Source: Acheta domesticus
Lineage: Eukaryota; Arthropoda; Insecta; Orthoptera; Gryllidae
Length of the DNA stretch: 64,000 nucleotides
Direction: 5' to 3'
NCBI GenBank assembly: GCA_031308135.1
Contig: JAHLJT010009355.1
Location: 5,703,217-5,767,216 of the forward strand
Below, in pieces: positions 1-14,900 of the stretch; the stretch's first letter is position 1; every line of letters starts with the position of its first letter. Under the pieces are notes generated by a model. It was given only the letters and a program-made list of their open reading frames with translations, was not told where the DNA came from and did no database searches. Position numbers and translations under genes: made by a program.

Positions 1-537
1 TTTTAAGAAAAATTGTGGTTGATTATTCCTTTCGTCCAATTCCAAGAACTAAATATTTTTCTCGGCAGCAATGGATAGACCATAAAAATAGAAATACAAT
101 GATGTATCATATGTTAGTATTTTGATAGTAATTTGAGTACAAAATTAGACTTGATGACATGTGATTTTAAATTAAACGTACAATATTTCCTGTAGCAGCC
201 TTTCCAACTGTCGCCTTTAGGGAAGCTGGCCTCCCTGGCGCCGAGACTGTTACGGGGAGACTGAGCTGTGTGGCAGTGGGGGACAGAGGTGTAACTTCAC
301 AATCCATGGCCTTGTCACGACTGACACAGGGACAAAAATCACTATTAACGATGAAAATGGAACTTTTTTTGTCATTGATTCATCAAAATTAAACTTCCTT
401 TCTGGTTGAAATTTCAAATCATCGATGTATTAAGCAATAAGTAGTACTATTTTAGAAGTTTCAAATTGGTTTCGTAATAACAAATTAGTTAACGAAGGAA
501 AACCGGTTTCATCTCAAATCGGCAATCACATGTTCCA
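1..537. other. Host DNA, no gene seen
   Basis: AT-rich host sequence with no open frame or recognisable repeat end. A small GC-richer patch at about 195-310 has no coding support. Confidence 0.5.
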
Positions 538-1163
538 TTGAAAATGAACAACATGCAGTTAGCTGATGTTAAGGTAACAAAATTTCTAGGTATCTTAAAT
601 CAGTCAAACCTCAAACGGAATGTACATATAACAGAATTAAACACTAAATTAAGTTCATTATGTTACGCATTCGGAATTCTTTCAAATTCTGTCAGCCTTC
701 ATGCAGCTCGTTGCGTGTATTTTGCAAATGCACATTCCCGCTTGAGATATGGCATAAAATTCTGGGGAAGCTCATCCTGCAATACCCAGACCTTTAGATT
801 GCAAAAGAAAATTATTCGAATAATGAAAAAATGCTATCCACGTGATTCCTGCAAGCCCCTTTCCATTTAGCTTGGAATCTTACCATGCCTTGCTTATTTA
901 TGAACATCTTTGTCAAACCTGACTTACTTAACGGTGGGAACATATTTTCATGTAATACTGATATTTATAATTACAACACACGTCGTTAAAATCACGTTCA
1001 AGTGTCAGTACCAACAGCTCACTACAAGAAATCTACATACAATACCTGTACGTTACTTTACAGCGCATTGCCAGATGACATTAAACAATTAAAGTCGGTA
1101 CACAAATTTAAGTTAAAAGTGAAATCTTTTCTGCTGCATAACTGTTTCTATACAATTAGAGAC
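538..1163 (+). mobile_element. Non-LTR retrotransposon relic (reverse transcriptase C-terminal end)
   Basis: The 110-residue frame from 538 reads like the C-terminal thumb/connector of a Jockey/CR1-type reverse transcriptase: a 'KFLGI' start, then 'YFANAHSRLRYGIKFWG', then 'LQKKIIRIM'. These are familiar phrases of arthropod non-LTR elements. After a frame break, similarity resumes at about 1060-1163 with a 'LPDDIK...FK.K.K.FLL...FY' tail, which in this family is the very end of ORF2. The reading frame is interrupted and the upstream endonuclease and polymerase core are absent, so this is a 5'-truncated dead copy. A (TCAAA)n stretch at about 1735-1755 may be the tail of this or another insertion. 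Confidence 0.75.
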
Positions 1164-2984
1164 TGACCATCAAAAAGAAAAATAATGTTCATTTTAACAA
1201 AACAATGATATATAGTGAATTCGTTTACATTTGTATTGTATAATTTAAAAAAGACTTAATACACCTGTAACTAGTAATGTACTTCAGCTTCCGGGTCAAT
1301 GCTCCCCATCTCGATCAGGTTTTTGTCCAGTTTCCCTGATCCATTGAGCAAATGCTGAGATGGCCCCTTGTTTTGCTTCTGGACGTAAATGTAGCTTCAC
1401 TATGCGCACGTTTTGTTGAGCACTCCTTTTCCTTTTAGTGGTAGGAGTAGAGCTGAGGGTGAGTTACTATTTTGTTAGCAATGCAGAAAAATCGCATCTG
1501 CATTTCGTTTGCTGTTGCAAGTATGTTTTACTATAACTCGGGAAAGAAATATCTAGTTTTTCAAATGTTGCTAGTCCCGCGCTTGTGTAAATTTTATTAT
1601 TGTATATTTTTTATATTTTATTCGTCTTTCGACCATCGTATCTATAGTTAAAATGTTGTGGAACTTAAGAAAACGTGCGCAAATAATCTTCTCCCCCATA
1701 CGTCATACACAGTTTTCACTGTTTTTTGACCAAATAAATCAAATCAAATCAAATATTACGTCACAAATGACTGGAGTCAGCTCATCGGCCCTCTCACACA
1801 GGATTGCAGATGTGCATTACTGTCGATGGTGGACACAGAACTCAGTAAATAAATATTCATAGTTTTCTTCTGTTTTTCTATTACAATCTACGTCTTATTT
1901 TAATTTTGTAAATTTACAGTGAGAAGTAAAAGGCAATAACAAAGTTTCTACCTTTTTGTAATCTGATGATCTGGAGAAATCATAGTGAAAATCCTAACTA
2001 TTTTATAATACTGGCTTGTTTTCATGGCCATTAGATATCGAGCTCGATTCTTGTTAAATTTGAAAATGACTTTTGTTAGTGTCTTCCTTACACTACCAAT
2101 TTCTTTATATCGTTCATTTCAATGATCCATGCTTTGGAATTTCAATCAGAGAAAGAAATACTCAATTCTGATGAATCAATGGAAGAATATTTCATTCTGA
2201 TCGTTAAATTTGATATTGTTCCTGCATCCGTCTGGTCAAAACTATTTGCGCTCCCGCCCCTCTGTCTCCCCTCTCCCCGGAAGAATCTCGGCGCTGCGAA
2301 GCGAAGGCCACCTTCCCCAAAGCCAACAGGCAGCGGCGTGTCCTTCATGTACGCAAAGTACGCACAGCACACCATGCAACGTAGAAAAAAAGATTTAATT
2401 TATTGGAAGTGTGGTGTCGTTTTACACTAGCAGTTACGAAATGCCCGCGCCTTCCAAGCATGGGTGTGTGCGTGGCGCGCGGGGCGTCAGGAAGCTCGGG
2501 TCTGATCGGGTGTGCTCGGTGCGTTTCGTGGCTCAGTTGCGGGACCTCGCTTGAATGAAAGCAGGGCTTCAAACTAAAATCTTGGCTTTTAATGATAAAT
2601 GCGTGTAGATATGTGTACACTGAAGTGCGTAATCCCAAGTGAAGTATATGTTTATGCTTATACATGCTAATTCAGATTTTAGTTTATCGTTATAAGTGAA
2701 ACTATCATGCGAGTTTCATCTTAGGGTAAGCATTCAGTAAGATTGCGTCCGCTAATGTTTCGGCAGGAAGAGCACGAACATGGGTATTTCTACTAAAGAC
2801 AGTGGCGTAGATGGACACACGTGCGTCATTGGAATTTTATTAATGTACAGTTTTGAGACTGAGCAGTTATACTCGAATTGCAAGGCATCGTTCGATATAG
2901 AGTTGAAATATCTTTAAAATTTTCGGTCGTTTTGCAAAACACTGGCAAACTAAGTTACTCGCAATCCAAGGTTCCACTGTAGTT
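1164..2984. other. Host DNA, no gene seen
   Basis: Mostly AT-rich. A GC-richer patch at about 2220-2545 holds several overlapping short open frames on both strands, which look like composition rather than a gene. An A+T microsatellite-like (TCAAA)n run lies at about 1735-1755. No promoter-plus-ORF combination convinced me. Confidence 0.5.
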
Positions 2985-3860
2985 AACAATGTTAAGCTTT
3001 ATTGCATGAGTATAAATGTTGCAATTAAGTAACATTACAAACGATTTGCAGAGATTTTTTATGTAACAGCATTATAAATTTATAAGAGACTCAACTCAGT
3101 TAAATTTTGGAAACAACTTTACTGTGACGTCACGAGTATTTGACATCTTTGCACAAAAAAAGGGGGGGTCGGTTTTTTTCGGTTTACCACTACCATTCCA
3201 CGATTCTCTCGTTGCGATTGCCTGACTGTATGGTACAATTATTCATGCCATAAGCGACAAATACGTCATGCTCCGTGCAATATCATTTTGTGAACGATTT
3301 CTTATAACGAAAAAGGTGGTTTATAATGTTGGAATACAAAAACTATTTATCTTGACGTATCTTACGATTTTAAAAATAATTTCTATTTCACTGAAATTAG
3401 AATAAATAAGGTAAAATAGTAGTTTATGCAATTAGTTTATAGTGTTAAGATTTATTGCATGAGTACATGTTTTGAAAACGAGCGACGTTAGGAGAGAGTT
3501 TTCAAATTTGTACGAATGCAATAAAGCAACATTATAAACGAATTACATACGCTATTTTTTTGTATGACAGCTTTATAAATTTCTAAGAGAATCAAACTTA
3601 ATTTTGCCAAACGACTTTTCTATGATTCCCGGGTACTTGATAACCTTGCGAGAAAACGGTGGTAGGCTGTTCCATTTACCTCGACCTCCCCCGATTCTCT
3701 CGCTGCGATTGGCTGAATGTGTGATGACTCATTCATGTGAAGGCATCATTCGTGCCTTAAAATCTAATACGTCTTAATTTGTGCCGTAAAACCCCTGATT
3801 ATGAACGATTTATTGCCACAGAAAAGGTCGTTTATAATGATGGAATACAAAAATAAAACA
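2985..3860. repeat. Diverged tandem pair of a ~440-bp host repeat
   Basis: Two diverged copies lie head to tail, at about 2985-3345 and 3440-3855. Shared landmarks in the same order are 'gttaag(c/a)tttattgcatgag', 'cattataaatttat/tataaatttctaagag', 'gattctctcg(t/c)tgcgattg', 'cattcatg' and 'tttataatg(t/a)tggaatacaaaaa'. Neither copy has an open frame. The family is not recognised. Confidence 0.75.
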
Positions 3861-4848
3861 TTAAACACGCCAATAAAGATGTTTTATCTTGTCGAGAAAG
3901 TTACCTTACTCGTATACAAAGAATCTATTTGTTGTCTTTTAAAATATTGTGTTATGTGATATGGATCTTCTCAGCCATGTTTTACACAAAGAGGGAAATA
4001 AGTATTCACAATTTTGTGTGACGACTCAAAGATACCAAGCAGCCCATTAATTTTGGAAACCGTTCTAAGGGAAAATGTAAGTAAATGAACACGCTCTTTT
4101 AACCTTGTCTTTTAATTTGGTATTCCTCATGTAATTGAACGGTTTCCATCTTCTTCCTAATTGAAAATGAACGATGAAATGGTTTCGAAATGTCAGCAAG
4201 CTGAAAAAGATAACATGTCTGAAATGAAAACGTGTGTTTTCATGATATAATTTTCATTCAAATGCAAATATTCCTGCTCCATTAAATTAATTTATTTCAT
4301 TAGAAAAATTGTTTTTAAGTGCAAGTATCAGTCTTAGTTTCTTTGATGCTTTTAATCCCAATCTACGCTGTATTTAAATGCGTAATGACGCAGTAAATTA
4401 AACACTTGAATTAAGCCAATGATCGTGTGACTGCCATCTCAATGTAACGGTTGACAATGCAAGACGTTACACATTCCGGCAGTCTACTTACGATCGAGTT
4501 ATTTTGGACGGCTTCTCAGTCCCGAAAAAAATGTTCAACCGAAAGTGAACTCAAAAGTACCGCGTTGGATGTGGGCCCCTGCCGGAGCGAGGGATGCATT
4601 TCACGAAATCAGAACGCCAGTCTGCCGCCTTCCAAGTGACCTAGCGGTTCGGCAAAGCACTCGTTAGGAGTATATTTATAGAGCCCTCCTTCCCCAGTAG
4701 GCCTATGGCTCTGCAGATGGCACGGAATGAAGAAGAGACAAAACCTGAAATTTGTAAAAAGAATAATATTACAATATATTCAATATCATCAAATCAATGC
4801 ATAAAAAGAGATACTCCAACTTACACCATAAAGTCCTTAGTTAATTTA
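3861..4848. other. Host DNA, no gene seen
   Basis: AT-rich. A short 62-codon frame at 4451-4639 lies in a slightly GC-richer patch, without homology I recognise or splice context, and I do not treat it as a gene. Confidence 0.45.
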
Positions 4849-5950
4849 CAGATGTAGTTTGGATTCAGGTTTAAACTGTATTTATTTTATTTTCCTTTTA
4901 ATAAGTGCAATGATTTAGAATTTTATCTCATTTACTGCGAACATTGTGAAAGTTAATTAATATCATTGTGTAATAACAAAAAATCTTTGATTAATTTAAT
5001 TTTTAGACTTGAAAACGTACATTTTGAGTTCAATGCATTCATAAGCAATGACGTTTCGTTAAAATATTTGCATCGGGTGTGATTTTAATTTGAATATTCA
5101 GGTGCTAAACGATTTTACGTATATTTTGTAAATGATTCTTATTTTTTTAGCTGCATTAGAAAAATGAATGGCCTTACATGGGCTACATGACAACTGTCTC
5201 TTTATTCACTGATAGATCGGCGATTAGAAATGCAATGCGATTAGAAATGTTTAGGTTGTTTCTTGCACAGAACTTTCTTTGAAATGTGGTACTTGGTCTT
5301 TTGGCTTTTTTTAACTCCAAGCCATTCTGTTTCGCATTTGCCTTCTCGAGCCCCTTGTAATAAAGGAGTCTCACCTTCAAGAGTACATTGTGACGAAGAC
5401 TTGGAGAGTGCCACATCGCGTGTTGCTTTTTACGAGTGCCTTTTTCTTCTGCGTGCATTGGCAAATCGTTCTTTCAAGAGATGTGGCGTGATGGTTGTGT
5501 TTTGCAACATTCCTGAAACGTTTTGTTGTTTTCTGACTTTGTCCCTTTTTCTAATAAAGAAATAAAAATTATTAGAATCTTGGATAGTATTACGATGCGA
5601 TATTAGGATCAACATACTTACTTTTAGACGCGCAGTAGCCGAAAACTTCACTTCTGTTGAATCAAATTTTCGTGAACTTTTCTTGAGTCACTTTCTCTTA
5701 CATGCTACCCTCCCCATTGCACAATAATTCAGTGACCTAGTGTGTACCCATGATCTTTGCGCGTTGTGTCCATTATATTCTATTCAGCGAGGAGCGGTCA
5801 ATTTACTCGATTTTTTCATTCATTTCAATGAAATACTACTATGTTATTGAGTTCATTGACAATTCCTTGCTATTGTTGCGGCACCTAAAGGTACCAGACC
5901 TGCAAGAGAAAGAAGCTGAAAAAGAATCCTACCTAACAGGGGCCACTTAG
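4849..5950. repeat. 1.1-kb host repeat, copy 1 (uninterrupted)
   Basis: This begins at 'gatgtagtttggattca' and ends at 'cctaacaggggccac'. A second copy with the same order of landmarks begins at 18,629 and, after removing the 23.4-kb Polinton, ends at about 43,131. Differences are mostly substitutions and one-base indels. The two copies bracket the satellite array, so the arrangement is repeat-satellite-repeat. This intact copy acts as an empty-site reference for the insertion: it reads 'gatggttgtgttttgcaac' where copy 2 is interrupted. No long ORF is present, and the class of repeat is not recognised. Confidence 0.88.
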
Positions 5951-8900
5951 ATTTGGTCAAGATTATGTAGCGTGCTCTCCACTCAGGATCATCTTGAAAG
6001 AAAGAGTGTAATTGTTTTAGTAGTACTGCAGCGCTAACTGCACCCGCCAGTGCTAGCTAAGAAAAAGTTGCATTATTAGATTAGGCTAGGATTTTGAAGG
6101 ATCCGATTGTTTTAGCATCATCTAGAAAGAAAGAGTGCAATTGTTTTAGTAGTACTGCAGAGGTAACTGCTCTCGCCAGTGCTAGCTAGAAAAAATTGCA
6201 TTATTAAATTAGGTAAGGATTATGTAGGATCCAATTGTTTCAGCATCATCTAGAAAGAAAGAGTGTAATTGTTTTAGAAGTACTGCATAGGTAACTGCTC
6301 CCGCCAGTGCTAGCTAAGAAAAAGTTGCATTATTAGATTAGGTTAGGATTATGTAGGATCCTATTGTTTCGTCATCATCTAGAAAGGAAGAGTGTAATTG
6401 TTTTAGTAGTACTGCAGAAGTAACTGCTCGCGCCAGTGCTAGCTAAGAAAAAGTTGCATTATTGGATTAGGTTAGGATTATGTAGGATCCTATTGTTTCA
6501 GCATCATCTAGATAGAAAGAGTGTAATTGTTTTAGTAGTACTGCAGAGGTAACTGCTCCCGCTAGTGCTACTAGAAATAATTGCATTATTAGATTAGGTT
6601 AGGATTATGTAGGATCCTATTGTTTCACCATCATCTAGAAAGAAAGAGTGTAATTGTTTAAGAAGTACTGCAGAAGTAACTGCTCGCGCCAGTACTAGCT
6701 TAGAAAAATTGCATCCTTAGAATAGGTTAGGATTATGTAGGATCCTATTGTTTCACCATCATCTAGATAGAAAGAGTATAATTGTTTTAGTAGTACTGCA
6801 GAGGTAACTGCTCCCGCTAGTGCTACTAGAAATAATTGCATTATTAGATTAGGTTAGGATTATGAAGGATCCTATTGTTTCACCATCTTCTAGAAGAAAA
6901 GAGTGTAATTGTTTTAGTAGTACTGCAGAGGTAACTGCTCCCGCTAGTGCTAATAGAAATAATTGCATTATTAGATTAGGTTAGGATTATGTAGGATCCT
7001 ATTGCTTCACCATCATCTAGAAAGAAAGAGTGTAATTGTTTTAGAAATACTGCAGAAGTAACTGCTCGCGCCAGTGCTAGCTAAGAAAAAGTTGCATTAT
7101 TAGATTAGGTTAGGATTATGTAGGATCCTATTGTTTCACCATCATCTAGAAAGAAAGAGTGTAATTGTTTTAGTAGTACTGCAGAAGTAACTGCTCGCGC
7201 CAGTGCTAGCTAAGAAAAAGTTGCATTATTAGATTAGGTTAGGATTATGAAGGATCCTATTGTTTCACCATCATCTAGAAAGAAAGAGTGTAATTGTTTT
7301 AGAGGTGCTGCAGAGGTAAAAGTCCCCGCCAGTGCTAGCTAAGAAAAAATTGCATTATTTGATTAGGTTAGGATTATGTAGGATGCTATTGTTTCAGCAT
7401 CATCTAGAAAGAAAGAGTGTAATTGTTTTAGAAGTGCTGCAGAGGTAACAGTCCCCGCCAGTGCTAGCTAAGAAAAAATTGCATTATTTGATTAGGTTCG
7501 GATTATGTAGGATGCTATTGTTTCAGCATCATCTAGAAAGAAAGAGTGTAATTGCTTTAGAAGTACTGCAGAGGTAACTGCTCCCGTCAATGCTAGCTAA
7601 GAAAAAATTGTATTATTAGATTAGATTAAGTTAGGATTATGTAATATCCTTTTGTTTCAACATCATCTAGAAAGAAAGAGTGTATTTGTTTTAGAAGTAC
7701 TGCAGAAGTAACTACTCCCGCCTGTGCTAACTAAGAAAAAATTGCATTATTAGATTAGGTTCGGATTATGTATGATTCTATTATTTCAGCATCATCTAGA
7801 AAGAAAGTGTGTAATTGTTTTAGAAGTGCTGCAGAGGTAACAGTCCCCGCCACTGCTAGCTAAGAAAAAATTGCATTATTTGATTAGGTTCGGATTATGT
7901 AGGATGCTATTGTTTCAGCATCATCTAGAAAGAAAGAGTGTAATTGCTTTAGAAGTACTGCAGAGGTAACTGCTCCCGTCAATGCTAGCTAAGAAAAAAT
8001 TGTATTATTAGATTAGATTAAGTTAGGATTATGTAATATCCTTTTGTTTCAACATCATCTAGAAAGAAAGAGTGTATTTGTTTTAGAAGTACTGCAGAAG
8101 TAACTGCTCCCGCCTGTGCTAGCTAAGAAAAAATTGCATTATTAGATTAGGTTCGGATTATGTATGATCCTATTGTTTTAGCATCATCTAGAAAGAAAGA
8201 GTGTAATTGTTTTAGAAGTGCTGCAGAGGTAAAAGTCCCCGACAGTGCTAGCTAAGGAAAAATTGCATTATTTGATTGGGTTAGGATTATGTAGGATGCT
8301 ATTGTTTCAGCATCATCTAGAAAGAAAGAGTGTAATTGTTTTAGAAGTACGGCAGAGGTAACAGCTCCCGTCAATGCTAGCTAAGAAAAAATTGTATTAT
8401 TAGATTAGATTAAGTTAGGATTATGTAATATCCTTTTGTTTCAACATCATCTAGAATGAAAGAGTGTATTTGTTTTAGAAGTACTGCAGAAGTAACTGCT
8501 CCCGCCTGTTCTAGCTAAGAAAAAATTGCATTATTAGATTAGGTTAGGATTATGTAGGATCCTGTTATTTCAGCATCACCTAGAAAAAAAGAGTGTAATT
8601 GTTTTAGAAGTGCTGCGGAGGTAACTGCTCCCGCCAGTGCTACTAGAAAAAATTGCATAATTAGGTTAGGTTCGGATTATGTAGGATCCTATTGTTTCAG
8701 CATCATCTAGAAAGAAAGAGTGTAGTTGTTTTATTAGTACGGCAAAGGTAACAGCTCCCGTCAATGCTAGCTAAGAAAAAATTGTATTATTAGATTAGAT
8801 TAAGTTAGGATTATGTAATATCCTTTTGTTTCAACATCATCTAGAAGGAAAGGGTGTAATTGCTTTAGAAGTACTGCAGAGGTAACTGCTCCCGTCAATG

Positions 8901-11900
8901 CTAGCTAAGAAAAAATTGTATTATTAGATTAGATTAAGTTAGGATTATGTAATATCCTTTTGTTTCAACATCATCTAGAAAGAAAGAGTGTATTTGTTTT
9001 AGAAGTACTGCAGAAGTAACTGCTCCCGTCAATGCTAGCTAAGAAAAAATTGTATTATTAGATGAGATTAAGTTAGGATTATGTAATATCCTTTTGTTTC
9101 AACATCATCTAGAAAGAAAGAGTGTATTTGTTTTAGAAGTACTGCAGAAGTATCTGCTCCCGCCTGTGCTAGCTAAGAAAAAATTGCATTATTAGATTAG
9201 ATTAAGTTAGGATTATGTAATATCCTTTTGTTTCAACATCATCTAGAAAGAAAGAGTGTATTTGTTTTAGAAGTACTGCAGAAGTAACTGCTCCCGCCTG
9301 TGCTAGCTAAGAAAAAATTGCATTATTAGATTAGGTTCGGATTATGTATGATCCTATTGTTTCAGCATCATCTAGAAAGAAAGAGTGTAATTGTTTTAGA
9401 AGTGCTGCAGAGGTAACAGTCCCCGCCAGTGCTAGCTAAGAAAAAATTGCATTATTTGATTAGGTTCGGATTATGTAGGATGCTATTGTTTCAGCATCAT
9501 CTAGAAAGAAAGAGTGTAATTGTTTTAGTAGTACTGTAGAGGTAACAGCTCCCGCTACTGCTACTAGAAATAATTGCATAATTAGATTAGGTTAGAATTA
9601 TGTAGGATCCTGTTATTTCAGCATCACCTTGAAAAAAAGAGTGTAATTGTTTTAGAAGTGCTGCGGAGGTAACTGCTCCCGCCAGTGCTACTAGAAAAAA
9701 TTGCATAATTATGTTAGGTTAGGATTATGTAGGATCCTATTGTTTCAGCATCATCTAGAAAGAAAGCGTGTAATTGTTATAGAAGTACTGCAGAGGTAAC
9801 TGCTCCCGCTATTGCTAGTTAAGAAAAAATTGCATTATTAGATTAGGTTCGGATTATGTAGGATCCGATTGTTTCAGCATCATCTAGTAAGAAAGAGGGT
9901 AATTGTTTTCGTAGTACTGCAGAGGTAACTGCTCCCGCCAGTGCTAGCTAAGAAAAAATTGTATTATTAAATTAGGTTAGGATTATGTAGGATCCTATTG
10001 TTTCAGCATTTTCTAGAAAGAAAGAGGGTAATTGTTTTAGTAGTACTGCAGCGGTAACTGCTCTAGCCAGTGCTACTAGAAAAAATTGCATAATTAGGTT
10101 AGGTTAGGATTATGTAGGATCCTATTGTTTCAGCATCATCTAGAAAGAAAGAGTGTAATTGTTTTAGAAGTACGGCAGAGGTAACAGCTCCCGTCAATGC
10201 TAGCTAAGAAAAAATTGTATTATTAGATTAGATTAAGTTAGGATTATGTAATATCCTATTGTTTCAACATCATCTAGAAAGAATGAGTGTATTTGTTTTA
10301 GAAGTGCTGCAGAGGTAACAGTCCCCGCCAGTGCTAGCTAAGAAAAAATTGCATTATTAGATTAGGTTCGGATTATGTAGGATGCTATTGTTTCAGCATC
10401 ATCTAGAAAGAAAGAGTGTAATTGTTTTAGTAGTACTGCAGAGGTAACAGCTCCCGCTACTGCTACTAGAAATAATTGCATAATTAGATTAGGTTAGGAT
10501 TATGTAGGATCCTGTTATTTCAGCATCACCTTGAAAAAAAGAGTGTAATTGTTTTAGAAGTGCTGCGGAGGTAACTGCTCCCGCCAGTGCTACTAGAAAA
10601 AATTGCATAATTAGGTTAGGTTAGGATTATGTAGGATCCTATTGTTTCAGCATCATCTAGAAAGAAAGAGTGTAATTGTTTTAGAAGTACTGCAGAGGTA
10701 GCAGCTCCCGCTAGTGCTAGCTAGAAAAAATTGCATTATTAAATTAGGTTAGGATTAAGTAGGATCCTATTGTTTCAGCATCATCTAGAAAGAAAGAGTG
10801 TAATTGTTTTAGTAGTACCGCAGAGGTAACAACTCTCGTCAGTGCTAGCTAAGAAAAGATTGCATTATTAAATTAGGTTCGGATTATGTATGATTCTATT
10901 GTTTCAGCATCATCTAGAAAGAAAGCGTGTAATTGTTATAGAAGTACTGCAGAGGTAACTGCTTCCGCTATTGCTAGTTAAGAAAAAATTGCATTATTAG
11001 ATTAGGTTCGGATTATGTAGGATCCGATTGTTTCAGCATCATCTAGTAAGAAAGAGGGTAATTGTTTTCGTAGTACTGCAGAGGTAACTGCTCCCGCCAG
11101 TGCTAGCTAAGAAAAAATTGTATTATTAAATTAGGTTAGGATTATGTAGGATCCTATTGTTTCAGCATCATCTAGAAAGAAAGAGTGTAATTGTTTTAGA
11201 AGTACGGCAGAGGTAACAGCTCCCGTCAATGCTAGCTAAGAAAAAATTGTATTATTAGATTAGATTAAGTTAGGATTATGTAATATCCTTTGTTTCAACA
11301 TCATCTAGAAAGAAAGAGTGTATTTGTTTTAGAAGTACTGCAGAAGTAACTGCTCCCGCCTGTGCTAGCTAAGAAAAAATTGCATTATTAGATTAGGTTC
11401 GGATTATGTATGATCCTATTGTTTTAGCATCATCTAGAAAGAAAGAGTGTAATTGTTTTAGAAGTGCTGCAGAGGTAAAAGTCCCCGACAGTGCTAGCTA
11501 AGGAAAAATTGCATTATTTGATTAGGTTAGGATTATGTAGGATGCTATTGTTTCAGCATCATCTAGAAAGAAAGAGTGTAATTGTTTTAGAAGTACGGCA
11601 GAGGTAACAGCTCCCGTCAATGCTAGCTAAGAAAAAATTGTATTATTAGATTAGATTAAGTTAGGATTATGTAATATCCTTTTGTTTCAACATCATCTAG
11701 AATGAAAGAGTGTATTTGTTTTAGAAGTACTGCAGAAGTAACTGCTCCCGCCTGTTCTAGCTAAGAAAAAATTGCATTATTAGATTAGGTTAGGATTATG
11801 TAGGATCCTGTTATTTCAGCATCACCTAGAAAAAAAGAGTGTAATTGTTTTAGAAGTGCTGCGGAGGTAACTGCTCCCGCCAGTGCTACTAGAAAAATTG

Positions 11901-14900
11901 CATAATTAGGTTAGGTTCGGATTATGTAGGATCCTATTGTTTCAGCATCATCTAGAAAGAAAGAGTGTAGTTGTTTTATTAGTACGGCAAAGGTAACAGC
12001 TCCCGTCAATGCTAGCTAAGAAAAAATTGTATTATTAGATTAGATTAAGTTAGGATTATGTAATATCCTTTTGTTTCAACATCATCTAGAAGGAAAGGGT
12101 GTAATTGCTTTAGAAGTACTGCAGAGGTAACTGCTCCCGTCAATGCTAGCTAAGAAAAAATTGTATTATTAGATTAGATTAAGTTAGGATTATGTAATAT
12201 CCTTTTGTTTCAACATCATCTAGAAGGAAAGGGTGTAATTGCTTTAGAAGTACTGCAGAGGTAACTGCTCCCGTCAATGCTAGCTAAGAAAAAATTGTAT
12301 TATTAGATTAGATTAAGTTAGGATTATGTAATATCCTTTTGTTTCAACATCATCTAGAAAGAAAGAGTGTATTTGTTTTAGAAGTACTGCAGAAGTAACT
12401 GCTCCCGTCAATGCTAGCTAAGAAAAAATTGTATTATTAGATTAGATTAAGTTAGGATTAATGTAATATCCTTTTGTTTCAACATCATCTAGAAAGAAAG
12501 AGTGTATTTGTTTTAGAAGTACTGCAGAAGTAACTGCTCCCGCCTGTGCTAGCTAAGAAAAGATTGCATTATTAAATTAGGTTCGGATTATGTATGATCC
12601 TATTGTTTCAGCATCATCTAGAAAGAAAGCGTGTAATTGTTATAGAAGTACTGCAGAGGTAACTGCTCCCGCTATTGCTAGTTAAGAAAAAATTGCATTA
12701 TTAGATTAGGTTCGGATTATGTAGGATCCGATTGTTTCAGCATCATCTAGTAAGAAAGAGGGTAATTGTTTTCGTAGTACTGCAGAGGTAACTGCTCCCG
12801 CCAGTGCTAGCTAAGAAAAAATTGTATTATTAAATTAGGTTAGGATTATGTAGGATCCTATTGTTTCAGCATTTTCTAGAAAGAAAGAGGGTAATTGTTT
12901 TAGTAGTACTGCAGCGGTAACTGCTCTAGCCAGTGCTACTAGAAAAAATTGCATAATTAGGTTAGGTTAGGATTATGTAGGATCCTATTGTTTCAGCATC
13001 ATCTAGAAAGAAAGAGTGTAATTGTTTTAGAAGTACGGCAGAGGTAACAGCTCCCGTCAATGCTAGCTAAGAAAAAATTGTATTATTAGATTAGATTAAG
13101 TTAGGATTATGTAATATCCTATTGTTTCAACATCATCTAGAAAGAATGAGTGTATTTGTTTTAGAAGTGCTGCAGAGGTAACAGTCCCCGCCAGTGCTAG
13201 CTAAGAAAAAATTGCATTATTAGATTAGGTTCGGATTATGTAGGATGCTATTGTTTGAGCATCATCTAGAAAGAAAGAGTGTAATTGTTTTAGTAGTACT
13301 GCAGAGGTAACAGCTCCCGCTACTGCTACTAGAAATAATTGCATAATTAGATTAGGTTAGGATTATGTAGGATCCTGTTATTTCAGCATCACCTTGAAAA
13401 AAAGAGTGTAATTGTTTTAGAAGTGCTGCGGAGGTAACTGCTCCCGCCAGTGCTACTAGAAAAAATTGCATAATTAGGTTAGGTTAGGATTATGTAGGAT
13501 CCTATTGTTTCAGCATCATCTAGAAAGAAAGAGTGTAATTGTTTTAGAAGTACTGCAGAGGTAGCAGCTCCCGCTAGTGCTAGCTAGAAAAAATTGCATT
13601 ATTAAATTAGGTTAGGATTAAGTAGGATCCTATTGTTTCAGCATCATCTAGAAAGAAAGAGTGTAATTGTTTTAGTAGTACCGCAGAGGTAACAACTCTC
13701 GTCAGTGCTAGCTAAGAAAAGATTGCATTATTAAATTAGGTTCGGATTATGTATGATTCTATTGTTTCAGCATCATCTAGAAAGAAAGCGTGTAATTGTT
13801 ATAGAAGTACTGCAGAGGTAACTGCTTCCGCTATTGCTAGTTAAGAAAAAATTGCATTATTAGATTAGGTTCGGATTATGTAGGATCCGATTGTTTCAGC
13901 ATCATCTAGAAAGAAAGAGTGTAGTTGTTTTATTAGTACGGCAAAGGTAACAGCTCCCGTCAATGCTAGCTAAGAAAAAATTGTATTATTAGATTAGATT
14001 AAGTTAGGATTATGTAATATCCTTTTGTTTCAACATCATCTAGAAGGAAAGGGTGTAATTGCTTTAGAAGTACTGCAGAGGTAACTGCTCCCGTCAATGC
14101 TAGCTAAGAAAAAATTGTATTATTAGATTAGATTAAGTTAGGATTATGTAATATCCTTTTGTTTCAACATCATCTAGAAAGAAAGAGTGTATTTGTTTTA
14201 GAAGTACTGCAGAAGTAACTGCTCCCGTCAATGCTAGCTAAGAAAAAATTGTATTATTAGATTAGATTAAGTTAGGATTATGTAATATCCTTTTGTTTCA
14301 ACATCATCTAGAAAGAAAGAGTGTATTTGTTTTAGAAGTACTGCAGAAGTAACTGCTCCCGCCTGTGCTAGCTAAGAAAAGATTGCATTATTAAATTAGG
14401 TTCGGATTATGTATGATCCTATTGTTTCAGCATCATCTAGAAAGAAAGCGTGTAATTGTTATAGAAGTACTGCAGAGGTAACTGCTCCCGCTATTGCTAG
14501 TTAAGAAAAAATTGCATTATTAGATTAGGTTCGGATTATGTAGGATCCGATTGTTTCAGCATCATCTAGTAAGAAAGAGGGTAATTGTTTTCGTAGTACT
14601 GCAGAGGTAACTGCTCCCGCCAGTGCTAGCTAAGAAAAAATTGTATTATTAAATTAGGTTAGGATTATGTAGGATCCTATTGTTTCAGCATTTTCTAGAA
14701 AGAAAGAGGGTAATTGTTTTAGTAGTACTGCAGCGGTAACTGCTCTAGCCAGTGCTACTAGAAAAAATTGCATAATTAGGTTAGGTTAGGATTATGTAGG
14801 ATCCTATTGTTTCAGCATCATCTAGAAAGAAAGAGTGTAATTGTTTTAGAAGTACGGCAGAGGTAACAGCTCCCGTCAATGCTAGCTAAGAAAAAATTGT